From positions 186,001-250,000 of the forward strand of contig JBCBKU010000002.1 in assembly GCA_038521345.1 (NCBI GenBank): a stretch of DNA of 64,000 nucleotides. The letters are read 5' to 3'. Numbering within the stretch: position 1 is the stretch's first letter; each line of letters opens with the position of its first letter. A program made the position numbers and the translations under genes. The notes under the pieces are model-generated. The model did no database searches and had not been told where the DNA came from. It saw only the letters and a program-made list of their open reading frames with translations. Below are positions 41,051 through 48,495 of this stretch, one piece after another. This stretch comes from JBCBKU01 sp038521345. GTDB taxonomy: Bacteria; Pseudomonadota; Alphaproteobacteria; Rhodobacterales; Rhodobacteraceae.

Positions 41051-42334
41051 ATGCGTGGATATAGTACAAGCCGAGAAGATTACCTGTTCCACAAGGGGGA
41101 CTGGCGCCCTACGCAAAAAAACTTGCGCAAAAAACTTGTAGACGAGATCGGGACCGAGAATGGCGATAAGCTGTTGAACACTTCCACCAATGACTTGGCT
41201 AAGTACTACGCTGACAAGTTCGTTTTGAAAGTACCGCAGCTTCAATCCGACGAAATCGTGGTGGACCAGCGGGAAACCCAAGTTGATATTAGCCAAGACA
41301 TAAACGGGCTGAAACATGATCGTTCCCGACCTTACCATATTTCGGGCACGGCTGTTGACGTTGAAGTTCCCTTCACTGGTGATCCGATAGGGTTTCAAAT
41401 CCAACCTTCGACTAGAAACTTCAACCACCCAAGGGCGTATGTTGGGGACGGAGTGTTGCAGTTTACTATCTCCGGCGCTGATCTAACTGCGGACAAAGTG
41501 AAGGCCGAAATCGAGCGACGCATTGCGTCAATCGAAGAACATCTAGGTTGGCTGTCAAATGATGTTCGTGTTTACAACGACGGTTTGCTAGCGCTGGCTA
41601 CCCAAACCATTGAGCGTCGGAAAGAAAAATTGCTCAAGGATAAATCTTTGTTAGCCGAACTTGGCTTTAAGATGAAATCTCGGCCCGGACAGAATGAAAC
41701 GTTTGCGGCACCAAAAGTGCGAAGGAAGATCAAACCCGCTACGCCTAAGCCAACTGCTTCCAGAGAACCCTTCAAACCAGAGCCAACGCTAACGCTAGAG
41801 GACTACGAACACATTCTGTCTGTCCTTGAAAACATGGAGGTCGTGATGGAACAAAGCCCCGGTGCTTTCCGCGAGATCGACGAAGAGAGCCTTCGGACGC
41901 ATTTTCTGATGCAACTCAATGGCCATTTTCAGGGCGACGCAACAGGAGAGACTTTTAACTACGAAGGCAAAACCGACATTCTGATCAAAGTCGATGGACG
42001 GAACATATTCATTGGCGAATGCAAGTTTTGGACAGGTGAAAAGGGTTACCTCGAAACTCTAGACCAAGTTTTATCCTATTTAAGCTGGCGGGACACGAAA
42101 GCGGCAGTCCTTGTGTTCAATCGAAACAAGGATTTTTCAGGTGTGCTTGAGAAAATAGAACAAGCAACAAGCAAGCACGAAAACTGCAAGAAACTGGTCA
42201 AGAAGCGCTCTGAGAGTAGTTGGACGTATTTGTTTGGGCACAAAGACGACGCAAACCGTGAAATCTCTATCACAGTACAAGCCTACAATGTGCCTGAACG
42301 CATTGAACCCAGAATTCGAAGTCTAGGCGTTTAG
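41051..42334 (+). CDS. PD-(D/E)xK nuclease-like orphan protein
   Basis: 427 aa; ATG at 41051 (TTG at 41045 also in frame). The N-terminal half (residues 1-200) has no motif I recognise. After a Lys/Pro-rich linker (about 215-250) comes a domain with YEGKTDILI (Asp309) and FIGECKFW (Glu323, Lys325), the D-x13-ExK spacing of restriction-type nucleases; a Glu in a helix before it (EESLRTHFL) would complete the site. Base use is visibly AT-richer than the neighbours. A single gene next to tRNA-Ser, so a transferred defence function is inferred; no methylase partner is seen. Confidence 0.72.
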   Translation: MRGYSTSREDYLFHKGDWRPTQKNLRKKLVDEIGTENGDKLLNTSTNDLAKYYADKFVLKVPQLQSDEIVVDQRETQVDISQDINGLKHDRSRPYHISGTAVDVEVPFTGDPIGFQIQPSTRNFNHPRAYVGDGVLQFTISGADLTADKVKAEIERRIASIEEHLGWLSNDVRVYNDGLLALATQTIERRKEKLLKDKSLLAELGFKMKSRPGQNETFAAPKVRRKIKPATPKPTASREPFKPEPTLTLEDYEHILSVLENMEVVMEQSPGAFREIDEESLRTHFLMQLNGHFQGDATGETFNYEGKTDILIKVDGRNIFIGECKFWTGEKGYLETLDQVLSYLSWRDTKAAVLVFNRNKDFSGVLEKIEQATSKHENCKKLVKKRSESSWTYLFGHKDDANREISITVQAYNVPERIEPRIRSLGV

Positions 42335-42437
42335 TAGGGCCGCGCCGTTGTGAGACGCGGCCCCGGCGCGGTCCATGTCGCGCCTATGCGATGGGGCAGT
42401 GCCGCAGAGAAAGCCGCGCCATCGCAGTTCAAAGCCC

Positions 42438-42806
42438 TCATGGGTGTTTGCACAGGGCCGCGACGGTCGGTCGATCTTCCAAAGGGATTGCCCACAAGGG
42501 CACACAGAGACAGGCCACGGCTTCAAGGTCGATACCGGCCAGCCCCTCGCCTGCCAGAACGTCTATGACGCTCTCTGAGGGCGACGACAGGGCAACAGTC
42601 AACACGTCGGGCAAGTCTGCCCCCAGCTTGTTCGCCAGAAGGTGCCGGACCCGCTCTGCAAGCGCGGGGTGGCCGTGTGGCGACATGTCGATCCGGGCCT
42701 TGGGCATCTTCGCGGGCATCTGGCCTGTGGGCGCCAATAGGGCAAGCCCGCTTTCGGCAAAAAAGTCGTTGCCAGTGATCGCTACGGACGGCAACTTGAC
42801 CCCCAA
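42438..42806 (-). CDS. Hypothetical protein
   Basis: 122 aa from a TTG start at 42806 with AGGTG eight bases upstream. The sequence GNDFFAESGLALLAPTGQ and RHLLANKLGADLPDVLTVAL looks like a real, compact alpha/beta protein with no membrane part and no long acidic or basic bias. No family recognised. It lies between the nuclease-like gene and a cytochrome gene on the opposite strand, within the accessory block. Confidence 0.5.
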   Translation of the reverse strand: MGVKLPSVAITGNDFFAESGLALLAPTGQMPAKMPKARIDMSPHGHPALAERVRHLLANKLGADLPDVLTVALSSPSESVIDVLAGEGLAGIDLEAVACLCVPLWAIPLEDRPTVAALCKHP

Positions 42807-42876
42807 CGGGGTTCACCTGGGAAAGACCGAGTGAAAACGTCCATTCATAAAGCGTTGTCGCGTAAAGAGGTATGCC

Positions 42877-44571
42877 GTGCTGAGAATAGTGGTCGCGTTG
42901 CTTATTGTTGGATTGGTGGGCGTCGCAGCTTTTGCGTTTGGCTACATCAGTGGTGATGCAGAATCGTCCGAGATCCGGCGCCTCTTGACGAAAGTCGAGC
43001 GCAACTTGAACGAGATCCGGGGTCTCCCAACGTCCGAGGAGCAAGCTGTTGCTCAGTTCGAGTCGACTTTTATCCGGTTCCGCGGAGAGCTTTATCCGCT
43101 GCCCGACAGTCACTTTGAGAACGGTGGTGGCCTGACGATCTGGGACGGTTCGCTGTTGCTTGTGGACAGACGTGGCAGTGTCTTTCGTTTTGTCGACGGG
43201 GAAGGTCTTGTCAGAACAGCAATAGAAACGCCCGAGCACGGAGACGACGCATACAGCGCATTCGCTGCCCGACCCGAGAACGCCGATCGCCGCCATCGAC
43301 CCGATAAACTGCGTTACAATGATATAATGTTCGTTGAGAACGAGGCCTTCAGAGGGCTTGTCGTTTCCTACAACTTCTTCGACCCAGATCGTGTCTGCTA
43401 TGGCAATCGGCTTGCGAAGTTGCCCGTGGGCCCGGACGCGCTCCCGGAAGCCTTTCAAGCTAACGCAAGCGATTGGGAAGTCTTTTTCGACGCACAACCA
43501 TGTCTGAATTTCAGGCCCGGCGGTACAGCAATAGAAGCGTTACAGGCCGGGGGTCGGATGGACATGCACCCGGACGGTCGTCTGATCCTGGCCAGCGGTG
43601 ATTTCGCGCTGGACGGCATTACCGCCCCCGATATTGGTCTGATGGATCCGGATGTACATTACGGAAAGATCCTTGCTGTCGATATTTCCACTGGAGAAGC
43701 CGAAGCGATCTCTGTGGGACACCGTAACGTCCAGGGGGTCGCCGTGGACGTAAACGGCGAAATCTGGTCGGTGGAACATGGTGTGCGCGGCGGCGATGAA
43801 CTCAACCACATTGCGAAGGGTGAGAACCACGGCTGGCCGCGTGAGGGTCTGGGAACGCTCTATTCAGGCCAGCCCTTGCCCTTTGAAGGACCGCCAGGTC
43901 GGCACGACGTGTACGACAAACCTGCATTTGCGTGGCTTCCGTCCGCGGCGACCTCGGCGCTGGAATCGATCGACAACTTTCACCCGGCTTGGGACGGCGG
44001 GCTGCTCGTTGGGTCGCTTTCCAGTCCCCGTTTCGGCCAATCGCTTTTTCACGTGCGCACAGAAGGCGAGCGCGTGGTTTTTGTCGAACGCATCCGCCTC
44101 GATCGAAGAGTACGTTATGTTCAGCAATTTGGTGATCGGCTCGCGCTCTGGCTCGATCCGACGGACCTTCTGATCCTTGAGCAAGTGGCGAGGTTCGATC
44201 CCGTTCAAGTTGCAATGGCCGTGCTGAACGAAAACCACCCTGACGTTGCGGACCAAGTCTCTGCGACGCTCAAGTCCTGTAATGAGTGTCATTCATACGA
44301 AGAACGTGTTCATCTCGCCGGACCATCACTCAATGGGGTGGTGGGTCGGTCCGTGGCGGCGACAAGCTTTGAAGGGTACTCGGAAGGGCTGATGGCGTTC
44401 GGAGGGACCTGGACGGAGGCTCGCCTCGCTGAATACCTAGTCGATCCGGCTGCAGTGGTGCCCGGCACCTCTATGCCAGCCATGGGCCTACAAGAGGGTC
44501 CTGCGCTCGATGCCCTGATAGACGCGTTGAAGAGTATGGATTCCTTGAACTTCGAGCACCTCACCTACTAG
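42877..44571 (+). CDS. Sugar-dehydrogenase-like beta-propeller fused to cytochrome c
   Basis: 564 aa, GTG start at 42877 with GAGG six bases upstream. A signal or anchor helix (IVVALLIVGLVGVAAFAFGY), then a region like soluble PQQ-dependent glucose/sorbosone dehydrogenases (VGHRNVQGVAVDVNGEIWSVEHG, GGDELNHIAKGENHGWP). From about residue 440 a cytochrome c domain carries CNECH (468-472) and GTSMPAMG with the axial Met (533 or 536). Such fusions pass electrons from substrate oxidation to the periplasmic chain. Substrate unknown; PQQ use inferred. Confidence 0.82.
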   Translation: MLRIVVALLIVGLVGVAAFAFGYISGDAESSEIRRLLTKVERNLNEIRGLPTSEEQAVAQFESTFIRFRGELYPLPDSHFENGGGLTIWDGSLLLVDRRGSVFRFVDGEGLVRTAIETPEHGDDAYSAFAARPENADRRHRPDKLRYNDIMFVENEAFRGLVVSYNFFDPDRVCYGNRLAKLPVGPDALPEAFQANASDWEVFFDAQPCLNFRPGGTAIEALQAGGRMDMHPDGRLILASGDFALDGITAPDIGLMDPDVHYGKILAVDISTGEAEAISVGHRNVQGVAVDVNGEIWSVEHGVRGGDELNHIAKGENHGWPREGLGTLYSGQPLPFEGPPGRHDVYDKPAFAWLPSAATSALESIDNFHPAWDGGLLVGSLSSPRFGQSLFHVRTEGERVVFVERIRLDRRVRYVQQFGDRLALWLDPTDLLILEQVARFDPVQVAMAVLNENHPDVADQVSATLKSCNECHSYEERVHLAGPSLNGVVGRSVAATSFEGYSEGLMAFGGTWTEARLAEYLVDPAAVVPGTSMPAMGLQEGPALDALIDALKSMDSLNFEHLTY

Positions 44572-44590
44572 TCGTCAGGGGTCGTCGCGT

Positions 44591-44665
44591 GTGCTTGTCA
44601 CGCACAACGGCAAGCGTCGGTTTGCCTCGATGGAGGTTGCGCGCGGGAGACAGCCGATCCTTTGA
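44591..44665 (+). pseudogene. Possible Phd-like antitoxin fragment
   Basis: A 24-codon stretch, VLVTHNGKRRFASMEVA then a stop, resembles the conserved beta-hairpin start of Phd/YefM antitoxins (VxVTxxGxPxxVLM). Too short to be functional. Low certainty. Confidence 0.2.
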
Positions 44666-44767
44666 AGGCGAAGCCCGACCTAAAGCAGTGTATGCCTCAA
44701 GCGGTCTGAGTCAGGGCAACAAGAGCAGTTTGGCGATGCCGTTTTGAACTTCCCCCGCGGTTAGGGC

Positions 44768-44954
44768 CGGTGTGATCTTGATTGTTCCGGTTGATTTGCA
44801 CCTATGAACGGCAGTGTGGAGACTGCAAAAGTCTCAATCGCCGGCGCGGTGGATTTCGTCAGGAACTCCGTGTGGGATAGGTATTCAAGCGCCGAGTGCG
44901 TGCCATTGGTGATGTAGTGGTTTCGCCAACGGCCAATTTCGCCACGAACGTATC
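44768..44954 (-). pseudogene. Possible IS3-type transposase C-terminal remnant
   Basis: On the minus strand an open stretch reads WRNHYITNGTHSALEYLSH then EFLTK, like the end of IS3-family integrase cores (W-x-Y-N-x-x-R-x-H-S-A-L-x-x-L-S-P-x-x-F). It has no start and no inverted-repeat ends nearby. Probable decayed insertion sequence. Confidence 0.35.
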
Positions 44955-45010
44955 TCGATAAGTGTCAGAAACCGATTTGCCGAACTTCATCCGCCGAGCC
45001 GTGGGAAGAG

Positions 45011-45094
45011 TGGTGGGCGACCCTGGAATCGAACCAGGCATGGGTCTCCCCGGCGGAGTTACAGTCCGCTGCCGCACCTTGCAGCACGTCGCCC
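45011..45094 (-). tRNA. tRNA-Tyr (anticodon GUA)
   Basis: 84 bases on the minus strand including an encoded CCA. The acceptor GGGCGAC pairs with GTCGCCC, discriminator A. The anticodon loop is CTGTAAC with anticodon GTA at 45062-45060. A long variable arm and T-arm CCTGGTTCGATTCCAGG complete it. The promoter at 45129-45157 and a 5' leader palindrome lie upstream. Confidence 0.95.
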
Positions 45095-45097
45095 GAG

Positions 45098-45117
45098 CGG
45101 CTGCCCGCGGGCAGCCG
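45098..45117. repeat. Perfect 20-bp palindrome in the tRNA-Tyr 5' leader
   Basis: 10-bp arms with no spacer (CGGCTGCCCG and its reverse complement), ending four bases from the mature tRNA 5' end. In RNA it would form a GC hairpin just before the RNase P cut site. Confidence 0.8.
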
Positions 45118-45128
45118 ACGCGACGGGT

Positions 45129-45157
45129 GAAATATCTTTGGGCCCTCGTCCCGTCAA
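45129..45157 (-). promoter_or_regulatory. tRNA-Tyr promoter
   Basis: On the minus strand: TTGACG (45157-45152), a 17-base spacer, TATTTC (45134-45129). Good housekeeping match at the right distance for a tRNA start near 45122. Confidence 0.65.
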
Positions 45158-45230
45158 CCGCCAATTGGGATACAGGGCGCCTTGCGATGCCCCCCCGTGC
45201 AGGTCAAGGTGATGCGCCGACGGAGGGGCA

Positions 45231-45998
45231 ATGAAGAAACCGGCTTGGGTCATTGAGAAAGAGCAGGCACGGCGCAAGACGGCGTCTGAGACCGTGTGGT
45301 TGTTTGGCCTGCACGCCGTTCGCGATGCACTGTCGAACCCACGGCGTCAGCGCCAAAGACTGGTCCTGACCAAGAACGCGGCAGATCGTCTGGGCGATGC
45401 GGTTGCACTCGGGGGGCTCGAACCAGAAATTGCCGATCCACGACGGTTCCCCGTGCCGCTGGATCCCGGGTCGGTGCATCAGGGCGCGGCTTTGGAAGTG
45501 CGCCCCCTCGATTGGGGCACGCCGGAGGCGGCGATGGACGGCGGGCGGCCGTTGGTCTTTCTCGACAGGGTCACCGATCCCCATAACGTGGGTGCGATCC
45601 TGCGTTCTGCCGAGGTGTTCGGTGCCGCAGCGGTGATCGCGCCCGAGCGCAATGCAGCCCCAGAGACCGGTGCGCTTGCAAAAGCGGCCTCCGGCGCGTT
45701 GGAGCGCCAGCCCTATCTAAGGGTCAAGAACCTCGCGCGCGCCATGGAGATTGCGCGGAACGCAGGATATGTCCTGATCGGGCTTGCCGGTGAGGCCGAG
45801 GCGGCGCTTCCCGAGGTTCTGTCCGCTACCGGAACGCGCCCTTTGGGGCTGGTGCTGGGCGCTGAAGGTCCCGGATTGCGGGACAAGACCCGGGATACCT
45901 GCGATTACCTCGCCAGAATTGAGGCCGCGGGCAGTTTCGGATCGCTCAACGTCTCAAATGCGGCGGCTGTGGCCCTATATGCTGCGGGAACCCGATAA
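45231..45998 (+). CDS. rlmB: 23S rRNA (guanosine(2251)-2'-O)-methyltransferase RlmB
   Basis: 255 aa SpoU-class knot methyltransferase, ribosome site GGAGGGG. The N-terminal substrate-binding part (WLFGLHAVRDALSN) is followed by the knot motifs VTDPHNVGAILRSAEVFG, LGLVLGAEGPGL and GSFGSLNVSNAAAVALY. It methylates G2251 in the peptidyl-transferase P-loop. The zinc-ribbon gene follows 8 bases later. Confidence 0.93.
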   Translation: MKKPAWVIEKEQARRKTASETVWLFGLHAVRDALSNPRRQRQRLVLTKNAADRLGDAVALGGLEPEIADPRRFPVPLDPGSVHQGAALEVRPLDWGTPEAAMDGGRPLVFLDRVTDPHNVGAILRSAEVFGAAAVIAPERNAAPETGALAKAASGALERQPYLRVKNLARAMEIARNAGYVLIGLAGEAEAALPEVLSATGTRPLGLVLGAEGPGLRDKTRDTCDYLARIEAAGSFGSLNVSNAAAVALYAAGTR

Positions 45999-46006
45999 GA
46001 GAACCC

Positions 46007-46312
46007 ATGCCCAACACCAAAATTGCGACCTGCTGTTACTGCGGCACCCGAGCCGCACTCGTCTTGCGCGGGGAAGAACGACACGAGCTTGCCTGTTCAG
46101 GCTGCGGCGCGCCATTGCACGACCTGAAGATGCTGAAGTCCGACCATCCTGGCGATCGCAACCTTGTGCGACCGTCACGAGGGCGCCCACGCGCTGAACC
46201 TGAAACCAAGAAACACACGCAGGATCGCAAGCGCCGCAAGAAGAAACGCAAGAGCTTTAAGGAGCGTGTGGCGGAAGAAATCTGGGACGTTCTCGAGGAT
46301 ATCTTCGACTGA
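46007..46312 (+). CDS. Small zinc-ribbon protein with basic tail
   Basis: 101 aa. CCYCGTR and CSGCGAPL form two CxxC knuckles (about 9-35) for one zinc. The second half is very basic (KKHTQDRKRRKKKRKSFKERV) and ends with an acidic helix, EEIWDVLEDIFD. This suggests binding to RNA or DNA. It is 8 bases after rlmB, so a role with rRNA is possible. Unknown family. Confidence 0.78.
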   Translation: MPNTKIATCCYCGTRAALVLRGEERHELACSGCGAPLHDLKMLKSDHPGDRNLVRPSRGRPRAEPETKKHTQDRKRRKKKRKSFKERVAEEIWDVLEDIFD

Positions 46313-46431
46313 AACATCCGCTCGCGTCCGGTGACGCTTGTTCACGGGACCGGGAGAGTGGGTTTTCCCCGCGAATGACGCGCGCATCTTTGGCTCGAAG
46401 ACCCGATGCCCAGCCCTAAGGAGCCCCAGCC

Positions 46432-46890
46432 ATGACCAGCCGCCGTGCCTTTCTTGCACTGACCGTCGCAATCCCCGTTGCCGGGACCATGATCCGTCCC
46501 GCTCTCGCGGCCGAGCCGCCCGTCTACCAATCCGGCGGGGTGGCGATCAACGGATACGACGCGGTGGCTTATTTCACCGAAGGGCGCCCCGTCGAAGGAG
46601 ATGCCGCATTCAAATCGGTTTACGACGGCGCAGAGTTCCGGTTTTCGAGCGCTGAGAACAAAGCGTTGTTCGACGCCGATCCGGAAGCCTTTGCGCCGCA
46701 ATACGGTGGGTACTGCGCGTTTGCCGTCGCCAATGGCTACACCGCCAAGACGGATCCGGACGCCTGGAGCATCCACGAGGGGAAGCTCTACCTGAACTTC
46801 AATCGCTCGATCCGCCGTCGCTGGTCGCGCGACATCCCCGGAAACATCCAGAAGGGCGATGCCAATTGGCCCGCCGTGCTTCAAGGCTGA
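46432..46890 (+). CDS. Exported YHS domain protein
   Basis: 152 aa. Tat-like signal SRRAFLALTVAIPVAG, cut after PALAA. The YHS-type core is NGYDAVAYFTEGRPVEGD, then YDGAEFRFSSAENKALFDADPEAFAPQYGGYCAFAVA, and the end GDANWPAVL. YHS domains bind metals in some proteins; the seen Cys (GGYC) fits. Periplasmic; function unknown. Confidence 0.87.
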   Translation: MTSRRAFLALTVAIPVAGTMIRPALAAEPPVYQSGGVAINGYDAVAYFTEGRPVEGDAAFKSVYDGAEFRFSSAENKALFDADPEAFAPQYGGYCAFAVANGYTAKTDPDAWSIHEGKLYLNFNRSIRRRWSRDIPGNIQKGDANWPAVLQG

Positions 46891-46975
46891 GCAAAAGGTC
46901 CCGCAGTTAGGACTTCGTTCACAAATATGCGACAACCTCTTTATTAGGCGAAGGTTGTGCCTATTTGACAACACA

Positions 46976-47067
46976 GAGACACGGGTTCGGAACACTCGTG
47001 TTTCCCTTCACTGTCCCTCGTTCCGTGACTGCGCCCGGGCTTGCCCGGGCGCATTTTTCTTTTTTTG
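46976..47067 (+). ncRNA. Possible small RNA ending in a strong terminator
   Basis: A stem (46976-46983 with 46997-47004, one wobble) is followed by an unpaired stretch and a perfect terminator stem with T-run (47030-47067). TTGACA at 46965-46970 could be a -35 box, but no good -10 follows, so it might equally be the 3' end of the YHS mRNA. Candidate only. Confidence 0.3.
47030..47067 (+). terminator. Intrinsic terminator
   Basis: 10-bp perfect GC stem (47030-47039 and 47044-47053), loop CTTG, then TTTTTCTTTTTTT. The best plus-strand intrinsic terminator in the window; it ends the YHS transcript or an sRNA before the convergent hisE. Confidence 0.9.
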
Positions 47068-47082
47068 CTGGACAGTTTGGCC

Positions 47083-47400
47083 TTACTGCTTGGGTCTGGC
47101 GGCTTTTTCTTCCAAGCCCGACTGACCTTCGCGCTGTTCTAGCGTGGCAAGGACATCCGCAAGGGCCACATCGCGCGCCGCCAGCATCACGAGCAGATGG
47201 TAAAGCACGTCTGCGGCCTCTTCGGTCAGGCGGGCGTTATCCCCCTTCACGGCCTCGATCACCGCCTCGATGGCCTCTTCTCCGAACTTCTCGGCGGCTT
47301 TTTCAGGCCCTTGGGCAAGCAGGCGTGCCGTCCACGACGTGTTGGGATCGGTGCCTTTGCGGGCCTCGATCGTGGCGGCAAGCTTTGAAAGCGCGTTCAT
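47083..47400 (-). CDS. hisE: Phosphoribosyl-ATP diphosphatase HisE
   Basis: 105 aa, start ATG at 47400. All-alpha MazG-like fold: SWTARLLAQGPEKAAEKFGEEAIEAVIEA and EAADVLYHLLVML hold the Glu/Asp metal ligands. It catalyses step 2 of histidine synthesis. It overlaps the hisF stop by four bases and is the last his gene. Confidence 0.95.
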   Translation of the reverse strand: MNALSKLAATIEARKGTDPNTSWTARLLAQGPEKAAEKFGEEAIEAVIEAVKGDNARLTEEAADVLYHLLVMLAARDVALADVLATLEQREGQSGLEEKAARPKQ

Positions 47401-48158
47401 TGAAGTCGGACCGGGATTCCGGCCGCGGCCATGTACTCCTTGGCCTCGCCGATCGTGTGGTCGCCGAAGTGGAAGATCGAGGCAGCAAGCACGGCGCTGG
47501 CGCCGCCTTCGGTCACCCCTTCGACGAGATGGTCGAGTGTCCCGACACCCCCCGACGCGATGACCGGAATCGGCACCGCATCGGCTATTGCTCGGGTGAG
47601 CGGAAGGTTGAAGCCCGAGCGGGTTCCATCCCGGTCCATCGAGGTCAAAAGGATCTCTCCGGCCCCCTTCGCGGCCACGGTTCGGGCAAACTCCACCGCG
47701 TCGATCCCCGTGGCCCGACGGCCCCCGTGGGTGAAGATCTCCCAGCGCTCGGGTTCCACCGTCTTTGCGTCGATGGCCACCACAATGCACTGCGACCCGA
47801 ACCGGTCGGCGGCGCGAGCCACCACATCGGGATCTGCGACGGCGGCCGAGTTGAAGCTTACCTTGTCGGCGCCGGCAAGAAGGAGCGCGCGAACATCTTC
47901 GACCGTCCGGACGCCACCGCCGATGGTCAGCGGCATGAAGCACTCTTCGGCGGTGCGGGTGGCCAGATCGTACATCGTGCCGCGGTTCTCATGGGTTGCG
48001 TGGATGTCGAGAAAACAAAGCTCGTCCGCTCCGGCGGCGTTGTAGGCGATCGCGGCTTCAACCGGATCGCCCGCGTCGATCAGATCGACGAAGTTCACGC
48101 CTTTGACCACGCGGCCGTCCGCCACGTCCAGACAGGGTATAATCCGCACCTTCAGCAT
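47397..48158 (-). CDS. hisF: Imidazole glycerol phosphate synthase subunit HisF
   Basis: 253 aa TIM barrel. IIPCLDVADGRVVKGVNF carries the first catalytic Asp, LTIGGGVRTVEDV the phosphate loop, LLTSMDRDGTRSGF the second catalytic Asp, and VIASGGVGTLDHL the last loop. With HisH it makes IGP and AICAR. Paired with hisH at 50490-51128. Confidence 0.96.
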   Translation of the reverse strand: MLKVRIIPCLDVADGRVVKGVNFVDLIDAGDPVEAAIAYNAAGADELCFLDIHATHENRGTMYDLATRTAEECFMPLTIGGGVRTVEDVRALLLAGADKVSFNSAAVADPDVVARAADRFGSQCIVVAIDAKTVEPERWEIFTHGGRRATGIDAVEFARTVAAKGAGEILLTSMDRDGTRSGFNLPLTRAIADAVPIPVIASGGVGTLDHLVEGVTEGGASAVLAASIFHFGDHTIGEAKEYMAAAGIPVRLQ

Positions 48159-48205
48159 TGCGACAGAGGGGATACGCGCAAACCGCCACTGCGTCTATGC
48201 GGAAC

Positions 48206-48487
48206 TCAGCCGCGGCGACGGATCAGGTCGCCAATCCCCATTACCAGAAGCGCGAACCCTGCAAACGCCGCGGCGGGCAGGGTCAGGAGACTGAGCCAAC
48301 CCGTCACGAACCATGCATGAAGCGCAGGTCCGATATTGCGGCCCCAGACCAGGCATGGCGTGACATTGGATTCACTCAGATTGCAGTCATGACGCTCGGC
48401 GATCCAGCCGGACCACACCATGCCCAAACCCGGGGTCAGACCCACGACGAATACAAGAGCAAAAACGATGTAGATCGTGCGGCGCAT
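48206..48487 (-). CDS. Small membrane protein of unknown function
   Basis: 93 aa with two transmembrane helices (IYIVFALVFVVGLTPGLGMVW and about residues 60-85) and a Cys-containing loop between (HDCNLSESNVTPCLVWG). The two Cys may form a disulfide outside the membrane. It lies inside the his operon between the Hint gene (9 bases away) and hisF. No family recognised. Confidence 0.7.
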   Translation of the reverse strand: MRRTIYIVFALVFVVGLTPGLGMVWSGWIAERHDCNLSESNVTPCLVWGRNIGPALHAWFVTGWLSLLTLPAAAFAGFALLVMGIGDLIRRRG

Positions 48488-48495
48488 AAAGTGGC

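Larger units (their letters stand above)
44572..45010. other. 439-bp gap with gene remnants only
   Basis: No complete gene fits here. Two short stretches read like scraps of mobile or toxin-antitoxin genes (listed separately). The base composition is mixed, as expected for decayed accessory DNA next to tRNA-Tyr. Confidence 0.6.

Noticed and set aside
42523..43497. 324-aa minus-strand open frame
   Set aside because: Mostly antisense to the cytochrome fusion, whose haem motif and signal are clear.
46965..48320. 451-aa plus-strand open frame
   Set aside because: Antisense to hisE and hisF; begins in the terminator region.
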